A program made the translations under genes and the position numbers. The notes below the pieces were generated by a model that did no database searches, had not been told where the DNA came from, and saw nothing but the letters and a program-made list of their open reading frames with translations. A DNA stretch of 13,554 nucleotides, taken from contig CAKPLD010000031.1 of NCBI GenBank assembly GCA_934167225.1, forward strand, positions 1 through 13,554, given 5' to 3'. Below, one piece after another: positions 7,313 to 12,921 of this stretch (position 1 is the stretch's first letter; each line of letters opens with the position of its first letter). Source of the stretch: an uncultured Clostridia bacterium. Its GTDB lineage: Bacteria > Bacillota > Clostridia > TANB77 > CAG-508.

Positions 7313-7378
7313 TTTTCTCTTTTGAGGACGTCCTTTTTTGAATACTTTTCCATTTTGTGATATCCCCAAAAGAGAAAA
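7313..7378. repeat. GACGTCC repeat, copy B, with long inverted repeat (ftsW-murG gap)
   Basis: The 86-bp gap between ftsW and murG is nearly filled by an inverted repeat: 7313-7328 (TTTTCTCTTTTGAGGA) pairs with 7363-7378 (TCCCCAAAAGAGAAAA) with one mismatch in 16. The left arm runs into a perfect 10-bp palindrome AGGACGTCCT (7325-7334). Bases 7315-7332 are the inverse of the right half of copy A before murE. The hairpin could act as an attenuator or RNA-processing site ahead of murG, or be a small insertion of a repeat family. Confidence 0.7.
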
Positions 7379-7396
7379 GAGAAAGGAAGAAAAACA

Positions 7397-8513
7397 ATGA
7401 AAGTAATCATAGCAGCAGCAGGAACAGCTGGACATATAAATCCTGCAATATCAATAGCAAACAAAATAAAACAAGAGCAAAAAGATTCAGAAATAATATT
7501 CATACGGAACAACAAGAGGATTAGAAAATGATTTAGTGCCAAGAGCAGGATATAAATTAAAAACAATTGATGCATATGGACTAAGCAAAAAAATATCAAT
7601 AGAAAATATAAAAAAACTATATAAAACATTTAAAGGAATAGGAGAAGCAAAAAAAATAATAAAGGAATTTAAACCAGATATTGTAATTGGAACAGGAGGA
7701 TACATATGTGGAGCGGTTGTTATGGCAGCTAAAGCAAATAATGTACCAGTTTTGTTACACGAAAGTAATGCTTTTCCAGGAAAAGCCGTAAAAATGTTAT
7801 CAAAAAAGGCAGATACAATTTTAGTTTCTTTTGAAGATGCCAAAAAAAGAATTCCGAATTGCAAAAATGTTGTATTTACTGGAACACCTGTTAAAGTTAA
7901 AAAACAAAATTATGGAATAAATGAAAGACATAAAATAATACAAGATGTTGGGCTAAATGAAACAAAGCCAATTGTTTTAATTTTTGGAGGAAGCCAAGGC
8001 GCCCAAAAAATTAATGAAGCTTTAATAGATATTATAGAACATAAGAAAAATAAAAATTATCAAATTATTTGGGCCACAGGACCTAAGCAATTCGATATTA
8101 TAAAAGGTGAGCTAGAAAACAAACTAATTAATATAAACAATATTGAAAATTGTAAAATTTTACCATATATTTATAATATGGAAGAAATAGAAAATATATG
8201 TGATGTTGTTGTTGCAAGAAGTGGGGCAATGACAATTACAGAAATAGCTAATCTATCTAAACCTTCAATTTTAATACCATTACCAAATGTTAGCAATGAC
8301 CATCAAATGTATAATGCTAAAGTTTTGGAAAAAGTTGGAGCAACTAAAATTGTGAAAAATGATGAATTAAATGGAAAAATTTTAAATGATGAGATTGAAA
8401 AAATAATTTTAGATAAAGAAAAATGTGCTGAAATGGGAAGAAATGCCTACAAGGTTTCGAATGAAAATGTAGAAGATAAGATTTATGATGAAATAAAAAA
8501 ACTAGTAAAGTAA
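7397..8513 (+). CDS. murG: Lipid II synthase MurG, +1 frameshifted
   Basis: The GT28 glycosyltransferase that adds GlcNAc to lipid I at the inner membrane face. It is split over two frames: 7397-7504 encodes 36 residues ending EIIFI, and after skipping C7505 the frame from 7506 encodes GTTRGLENDLVPRAGYKLKT and on to the stop at 8513, giving 371 residues, normal for MurG. Family motifs span both halves: GTAGHINPA near the N-terminus, FIGTTRGLE across the junction, HESNAFPGK, IFGGSQGAQKINEAL, and the UDP-sugar site with RSGAMTITEI, PLPNVSNDHQMYNA and a preceding acidic stretch. In zero frame only 44 residues are made (stop at 7531). The zero-frame codon at the shift is CGG, as in ftsW. A ribosome site AAAGGAAG lies just before the ATG at 7397. 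An internal start at 7536 would remove the GTAGH motif, so it cannot explain a working protein. Confidence 0.9.
7502..7508 (+). other. +1 frameshift site AUA-C-GGA in murG
   Basis: The sequence is ATA (7502-7504), extra C (7505), GGA (7506-7508). Zero frame reads CGG AAC AAC and stops nine codons after the shift point; omitting C7505 gives GGA ACA ACA and the conserved MurG motif FIGTxxGLE. It has no homopolymer and no upstream Shine-Dalgarno-like element. The only obvious shared feature with the ftsW site is the tetranucleotide CGGA with CGG in zero frame. Confidence 0.7.
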
Positions 8514-8532
8514 AATGAAAGAGGGAAGAATA

Positions 8533-9864
8533 GTGTTAAAAAAAAATACGCCTTTAAAAGTAGTTTTAGTAATATTTATTACAGAAATAATTATCTTAAT
8601 TGGATTGGGAATAGCCATGCAATCTAAAATAATTGGAATACATAACCAAATTGACCAAGAAGAAGTAACATCTTTAAGCGAAGTTGATTTAGAAGTACAA
8701 GAATTGTCAAAAGAGGTAGATGTAATATTAATAATTTGCAGTATAATATTTGTTGGAATTGCCATAGCTTTAGCGATATATATGTCAAAAGTAATGGTCT
8801 ATCCATTAAATAAATACCTGAAAAGCAAAGACGAGGAAAAATCGACAGAACAAATAGAAATGCGAAAAATTGTATTACATACAACAGAGGGAATTGTAGT
8901 ATTTAATAGAGATGGAGGAATAGCACTAATAAACCCGGCTGCAAAAAGATTGCTAAAAATTTCCCCAGAAGACAACACTTTTGAAGATGTATTTCATAAA
9001 TATGATCAAAGCATAAACATGGAAAAAATTATATATTTAGATAACTGGACATCTACAACACAAAAGGTAAATGTAGGTGACGCCAATCTTGATGTATTAT
9101 TTTCGCCATTTAGAAACAAGCAAGACATACCAGCAGGAGTAATTGCATTTATTCCAGATACTATTGAACATGAAAGACTGGATAACATGAGAAAAGAATT
9201 TGTTGCAGATGTATCACACGAATTAAAAACCCCAATTACTTCAATAATGGGCTATGCAGATACTTTGTTAGAAGGTGAATATGACGAAAAAACACAAAAA
9301 GAATTTTTAGGTGTTATTGCAACAGAAGCAAGGCGTATGGCAAGACTTGTTACAGATTTGCTTGAACTATCTAGAATGGATAGCAATAGAAAAAGAGTAA
9401 AAAAAGTCAGTTTCGATTTAGGAGAAATGGTAAAAGAATGTCAAGACAAACTTGCAATAGAAATAAAAAAGAAAAATCATCAAGTAGAAAACTTTGTAAC
9501 AGCAGATGTTCCGCCAGTTTTCGCAGATAGAGATGATATAGAAAGAGTTGTTTTAAATATTTTAACAAATAGCATAAAATATACGCCAGATGGAGGTTTA
9601 CTAAAGATTTATGTCGGATTTGTATACAATGACGCATATATAAAAATAATAGACAATGGAATAGGAATTCCAGAAGGAGATTTAAACCGAATTTTTGAAA
9701 GATTTTACAGAGTGGACAAGGCTAGAAGCAGAGAAAATGGAGGAACAGGACTCGGCCTTTCTATAGCTAAAGAAATTCTAGACAAAAACGGAGGAAGTAT
9801 TGATATTAAAAGCGAAGTAGGAAAAGGAACAGAAGTTGTTATTAAAGTTCCTACTAAAGAATAG
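8533..9864 (+). CDS. Membrane sensor histidine kinase (PhoR/WalK type), orphan
   Basis: A sensor kinase of 443 residues from the GTG at 8533, or 449 from the ATG at 8515. I prefer the GTG because GAGGG (8521-8525) lies 7 bp before it, while the ATG has no ribosome site. It has an N-terminal helix (about residues 8-30), a short extracytoplasmic loop of about 35 residues rich in Glu, and a second helix (VILIICSIIFVGIAIALAIY). A PAS-like domain follows (TTEGIVVFNRDGGIALINPA). The H-box is SHELKTPITSI with the phosphorylated His about 229. ATP-binding boxes include LNILTNSIKYTPDGG, DNGIGIP (from 374), FERFYRVDKARS and GGTGLGLSIAKEIL. No response regulator is adjacent. Its place directly after murG suggests, without proving, a role in sensing cell-wall state, as WalK and PhoR relatives do. 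Confidence 0.93.
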   Translation: MLKKNTPLKVVLVIFITEIIILIGLGIAMQSKIIGIHNQIDQEEVTSLSEVDLEVQELSKEVDVILIICSIIFVGIAIALAIYMSKVMVYPLNKYLKSKDEEKSTEQIEMRKIVLHTTEGIVVFNRDGGIALINPAAKRLLKISPEDNTFEDVFHKYDQSINMEKIIYLDNWTSTTQKVNVGDANLDVLFSPFRNKQDIPAGVIAFIPDTIEHERLDNMRKEFVADVSHELKTPITSIMGYADTLLEGEYDEKTQKEFLGVIATEARRMARLVTDLLELSRMDSNRKRVKKVSFDLGEMVKECQDKLAIEIKKKNHQVENFVTADVPPVFADRDDIERVVLNILTNSIKYTPDGGLLKIYVGFVYNDAYIKIIDNGIGIPEGDLNRIFERFYRVDKARSRENGGTGLGLSIAKEILDKNGGSIDIKSEVGKGTEVVIKVPTKE

Positions 9865-9879
9865 AACAAGGAGCAAAAA

Positions 9880-10635
9880 ATGTTAAACCAATTTTCAAGA
9901 ACAGAATTATTAATAGGAAAAGAAGGAATAGAAAGATTACAAAATGCAAAAGTAGCAATATTTGGACTAGGTGGAGTTGGGTCATTTGTAATGGAGGGGT
10001 TAGTAAGAGCAGGAGTTGGAAACTTTGTATTAATAGATGATGATAAAATTTGCCTAACAAATTTGAACAGACAAATTATAGCAACAAGAAAAACTATAGG
10101 AAAATATAAAGTAGAAGTTGCAAAAGAAAGAATTTTAGAAATAAATCCAAAAGCAAATGTTGAAACTTTTCAAGAATTTTACATGCCAGGATCAGAGTCA
10201 AATATTTTAACAGATGATTTAACATATGTTGTAGACTGCATAGACACTGTTACAGCAAAAATAGAATTAGTGCAAAATTGTAAAAAGCTAGGAATTCCAA
10301 TAATTTCGGCCATGGGAACAGGAAATAAACTAGATCCATCAAGATTCGAAATTACAGATATTTATAAAACCAGCATTTGTCCTTTAGCTAAAGTTATGAG
10401 GAAAGAATTAAGAAAGAGAAATATAGAAAGTTTGAAGGTTATTTACTCTAAGGAAGAACCTATTAAGCCTGATGATAATAGTGAAAGCAGTTGCAAAAAA
10501 AATTGCATTTGCCCTCCAGGCACTGCCAGAAAATGCACTATAAAAAACCAAGTACCTGGTAGCATTTCTTTTGTGCCATCTGTTGCCGGGCTTATGATTG
10601 CAGGAGAAATTGTAAGGGAAGTTGTAGGAGTTTAG
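9880..10635 (+). CDS. tcdA: tRNA threonylcarbamoyladenosine dehydratase TcdA
   Basis: A 251-residue ThiF/E1-like enzyme that uses ATP to cyclise t6A at position 37 of ANN-decoding tRNAs to ct6A. The nucleotide-binding loop is GLGGVGS (29-35). The acidic strand end LIDDDKICLTNLNRQ (51-65) carries the Asp and the Asn/Arg pair that bind ATP. VVDCIDTVTAKIELV and ISAMGTGNKLDP are typical of the TcdA (CsdL/YgdL) branch. A Cys-rich segment at CKKNCICPPGTARKC precedes the conserved FVPSVAGLMIAGEIVREV end. AAGGAG (9868-9873) is 6 bp before the ATG, and the gene starts 15 bp after the kinase, so the two are probably co-transcribed. No terminator is seen directly after it. Confidence 0.93.
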   Translation: MLNQFSRTELLIGKEGIERLQNAKVAIFGLGGVGSFVMEGLVRAGVGNFVLIDDDKICLTNLNRQIIATRKTIGKYKVEVAKERILEINPKANVETFQEFYMPGSESNILTDDLTYVVDCIDTVTAKIELVQNCKKLGIPIISAMGTGNKLDPSRFEITDIYKTSICPLAKVMRKELRKRNIESLKVIYSKEEPIKPDDNSESSCKKNCICPPGTARKCTIKNQVPGSISFVPSVAGLMIAGEIVREVVGV

Positions 10636-10679
10636 AAAAAAAGTCGTGGTAAAAAACTGCAAATAATAACAAAAAGATA

Positions 10680-10685
10680 TATAAT
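10680..10685 (+). promoter_or_regulatory. Possible -10 box before the gene remnant
   Basis: A perfect TATAAT at 10680-10685 lies 30 bp before the remnant ATG at 10715. At 17 bp upstream only CTGCAA (10657-10662) is available as -35, so the promoter may be weak or relict. Confidence 0.35.
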
Positions 10686-10714
10686 ATCATTTAGAATTTT
10701 TTTGAGGTGATAAT

Positions 10715-10795
10715 ATGTTAGAAAGAAAAATAACTCAGAAATTATTAGAATGGAAGAGGGAACGCAAAAAGCAATTACTTAACAAATTTAAGTAA
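10715..10795 (+). pseudogene. 5' remnant of an ATPase-like gene, 26 codons
   Basis: An excellent ribosome site GAGGTGAT (10704-10711) and ATG open a reading frame MLERKITQKLLEWKRER, which then runs into a terminator stem and stops at 10795. The N-terminus strongly resembles the start of the AAA ATPase/DUF4143 family found in many anaerobes, where the next residues would be a P-loop region (GARQVGKT-like). None of that follows here. I read this as the surviving 5' end of such a gene after a deletion joined it to the 3' end of an opposite gene. A genuine 26-aa peptide cannot be excluded. Confidence 0.5.
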
Positions 10796-10803
10796 TTGCT
10801 TTT
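10767..10803. terminator. Bidirectional intrinsic terminator in the deletion scar
   Basis: Bases 10767-10782 pair perfectly with 10788-10803 (16 bp; core AGCAATTACTTAA / TTAAGTAATTGCT) around a 5-base loop, with A and T tracts on the outer sides that give U-rich tails in both directions. It could end transcription coming from tcdA, and it sits directly after the stop codon of the minus-strand remnant at 10802-10873. Confidence 0.75.
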
Positions 10804-10873
10804 ATTCATCTTCAAATTGAACATCATGAAATAAAGAATCTTCAAAAAAATCAGCTAACTCAATATCAAGTTG
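10802..10873 (-). pseudogene. 3' remnant of a minus-strand gene, 23 codons
   Basis: On the minus strand an open frame reads QLDIELADFFEDSLFHDVQF followed by EDE and TAA at 10804-10802. It is preceded in frame by TAG and has no start codon or ribosome site. The acidic, protein-like composition and the terminator right after its stop suggest the tail of a lost gene. I do not recognise the family. Confidence 0.35.
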
Positions 10874-10925
10874 CTATATTTATGATATAGAAAGTAAATG
10901 GTTACTATTCACAGATATTAAAACC

Positions 10926-10983
10926 GGTTCGAATTATTCTAATTTGAACCTACTCTACAGCTTTTAAAGCTGGGAATTGTAAC
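10926..10983. repeat. Dispersed structured repeat, copy 2 (full hairpin)
   Basis: This is the fuller copy of the repeat at 27-77. Its first part is a hairpin: GGTTCGAATTA (10926-10936) pairs with TAATTTGAACC (10940-10950) through 11 bp with one G-U and a TTC loop. A second small hairpin follows, CAGCTT / AAGCTG (10958-10972). The shared 51-bp block (10932-10983) ends 38 bp before the -35 box of the ABC transporter promoter, almost the same distance as copy 1 from the metal operon promoter. Confidence 0.75.
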
Positions 10984-11021
10984 AGTAAATGTGAAACTTT
11001 TGTGAACTAACACTCCAATCC

Positions 11022-11051
11022 TTGACATTGAAAAAAAAAATATAATATAAT
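11022..11051 (+). promoter_or_regulatory. Consensus promoter of the ABC exporter operon
   Basis: A perfect TTGACA (11022-11027) and a perfect TATAAT (11046-11051) are separated by 18 bp, mostly an A-tract. An overlapping TATAAT at 11041 would leave only 13 bp, so the second is preferred. Transcription would start near 11058, leaving a leader of about 100 nt that contains the tandem repeat at 11069-11132. Confidence 0.8.
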
Positions 11052-11068
11052 AAACAGTGCACAAAAAA

Positions 11069-11132
11069 GAATCCCCAATAGAGAACCGTCCCCAAATGGG
11101 GAATCCCCAACAGAGAACCGTCCCCAAGTGGG
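11069..11132 (+). repeat. Two tandem 32-bp repeats in the exporter leader
   Basis: Units 11069-11100 and 11101-11132 are identical at 30 of 32 positions (T/C at unit position 11, A/G at position 28). Each contains the hairpin TCCCCA-NN-TGGGGA (11089-11102 and 11121-11134), and the junction TGGGGAATCCCCA can form a competing hairpin. The block CGTCCCCA is shared with the repeat before murE. The last stem runs into the purine-rich ribosome-binding region of the downstream gene. There is no spacer, so this is not a CRISPR array. Confidence 0.8.
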
Positions 11133-11157
11133 GAGGAAGGAAGAAAGGAAGGAAAAA

Positions 11158-12921
11158 ATGATAAAATTATTGAAAAACTTAGGCAAGAAAGAATGGTTAC
11201 TAGCACTGGTATGCCTGATATTAATAATAGGTCAGGTGTGGCTAGAGCTAAAAATGCCAGACTATATGTCGGAAATAACAGTACTTGTACAAACAGAAGG
11301 AAGCGAGATGTCTGAAATTGTAAAAAATGGTGGATATATGATTGCTTGTGCCTTTGGAAGCTTGGTATCTGCAATAATTGTAGGTTATATAGCATCTGGA
11401 ATATCTGCAACGTTTTCTATGAAAGTAAGAAAGAAATTATTTAACAAAGTTGGAAATTTAGCGATGAATGAGGTTAAGGGATTTTCAACAAGTAGTTTAA
11501 TAACAAGAACAACAAATGATATAACACAAATTCAAATGTTGGTTGCAATGGGACTTCAGTTAAGTATAAAAGCACCAATTACGGCGGTTTGGGCAATAAC
11601 TAAAATATTAAATAAGAGTTGGCAATGGAGCTCATTGACGGCGGTTGGAGTTGTAGTTTTATTGTCTGTAATAGGAGCATTAATGGCAATTGTAATGCCA
11701 AGATTTAAGATTGTTCAAAAATTAACAGATAGAATAAATGAGGTTACAAGGGAAAACCTTACAGGAATAAGAGTCGTAAGAGCTTTTAATGCTGAGAATT
11801 ATCAAGAAAATAAATTTGAAGAAGTAAATACTAAACTTACAAATCAACAATTATTCAACCAAAAAGCATTTTCAGTATTATCACCAACAATGTATTTGGT
11901 AATGTATTTTCTAACGCTTGGAATTTACTTTATTGGAGCGTATTTGATAAGAGATGCGGGAATGGCAGACAAAATAGGAATCTTTGGAAATATGGTTGTA
12001 TTTAGTTCATATGCAATGCAAGTTATAATGTCATTCTTAATGCTTGCTATGATATTTATGATGGTACCACGTGCTCAAGTTTCTGCAAACCGTATAAATG
12101 AAGTTATGGATACAGAAATTACTGTAAAAGATGGAACTATTGATAAAAACACAAATAATGAAGTAGGAACGGTTGAGTTCAAAAATGTTGGATTTAAATA
12201 TCCAGATGGGGAAGATTATGTTTTAAGAAATGTTTCGTTTAAAGCAAATAAAGGTGAAACAATAGCGTTTATTGGATCAACAGGTTCTGGAAAATCAACA
12301 TTAATCAACCTAATTCCAAGATTTTATGATGCAACAGAGGGTGAAGTTTTAGTTGATGGTGTGAATGTAAAAGATTATACTTTGGCATTTCTACATGACA
12401 AAATAGGATATGTATCACAAAAAGCAGTAATATTTAATGATACAGTAAGTGGAAACGTATCTTATGGAGATAATGGAAAAGGCGAAATTTCAAGAGAGAA
12501 AGTAAAAAAAGCAATCGAAGTAGCACAAGGAAAGGATTTTGTTGAGAAAATGGAAAATAGCTATGATACACAAATGGCACAAAGTGGAACGAATGTATCT
12601 GGTGGTCAAAAACAAAGACTTTCAATCGCAAGAGCTATTGCAAGAGACCCAGAAATTTATATATTTGATGATAGTTTTTCAGCATTAGATTATAAAACAG
12701 ATAGTGTCTTAAGAAAAGAATTAAAGAAATACACTAAAGATGCTACAACTCTAATAGTTGCCCAAAGAATTGGAACAATTATGAACGCCGATAAAATTCT
12801 TGTATTAGATGAAGGAAAAGTAGTTGGAATAGGTACACATAAAGAATTATTAAAAACATGTGATGTCTATAAACAAATAGCACTATCACAATTGTCAAAG
12901 GAGGAATTAGATAATGCCTAG
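11158..12921 (+). CDS. Heterodimeric ABC exporter half with degenerate ATP site
   Basis: A 587-residue ABC exporter half: six membrane helices (first at about residues 12-30) followed by one ATPase domain. Walker A is GSTGSGKST (373-381), the signature is VSGGQ (S481), and Walker B is IFDD (D504). The catalytic Glu is replaced by Asp (D505, IFDDSFSALD) and the switch His by Gln (Q536, VAQRIGTI). This Asp/Gln pair is typical of the degenerate subunit of heterodimeric exporters such as TM287/288, LmrCD and BmrCD, so the partner at 12914 should carry the working site. The ATG at 11158 follows AAGGAAGG closely; an in-frame GTG at 11128 inside the tandem repeat is rejected. The cargo is unknown; drug or lipid export is usual for the family. 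Confidence 0.94.
   Translation: MIKLLKNLGKKEWLLALVCLILIIGQVWLELKMPDYMSEITVLVQTEGSEMSEIVKNGGYMIACAFGSLVSAIIVGYIASGISATFSMKVRKKLFNKVGNLAMNEVKGFSTSSLITRTTNDITQIQMLVAMGLQLSIKAPITAVWAITKILNKSWQWSSLTAVGVVVLLSVIGALMAIVMPRFKIVQKLTDRINEVTRENLTGIRVVRAFNAENYQENKFEEVNTKLTNQQLFNQKAFSVLSPTMYLVMYFLTLGIYFIGAYLIRDAGMADKIGIFGNMVVFSSYAMQVIMSFLMLAMIFMMVPRAQVSANRINEVMDTEITVKDGTIDKNTNNEVGTVEFKNVGFKYPDGEDYVLRNVSFKANKGETIAFIGSTGSGKSTLINLIPRFYDATEGEVLVDGVNVKDYTLAFLHDKIGYVSQKAVIFNDTVSGNVSYGDNGKGEISREKVKKAIEVAQGKDFVEKMENSYDTQMAQSGTNVSGGQKQRLSIARAIARDPEIYIFDDSFSALDYKTDSVLRKELKKYTKDATTLIVAQRIGTIMNADKILVLDEGKVVGIGTHKELLKTCDVYKQIALSQLSKEELDNA

Noticed and set aside
7338..7365. Promoter for murG (TTGAAT ... GATATC)
   Set aside because: The -10 match is poor and the region lies inside an inverted repeat; transcription from the upstream cluster promoter is the simpler view.
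7536..8513. MurG starting at the internal ATG 7536
   Set aside because: That start omits the N-terminal GTAGH loop, which is encoded in the other frame from 7397 with a good ribosome site. The gene is one frameshifted murG.
10926..10950. GGTTCGAAT resembles a tRNA T-arm, suggesting a tRNA or attachment site
   Set aside because: No acceptor, D or anticodon arms can be built around it; the bases pair instead in a simple 11-bp hairpin that belongs to the dispersed repeat.
27..10983. The two 51-bp repeats as direct repeats flanking an integrated element
   Set aside because: The interval contains core cell-wall genes and no integrase or transposase, and one copy is truncated. They are better seen as dispersed repeats.
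11069..11132. Short CRISPR array
   Set aside because: The two 32-bp units abut with no spacer and lie in the leader of a gene; no cas gene is present.
11128..11160. Exporter start at GTG 11128
   Set aside because: The extra ten codons are the purine-rich ribosome-binding stretch and part of the tandem repeat; ATG 11158 is correctly spaced from AAGGAAGG.
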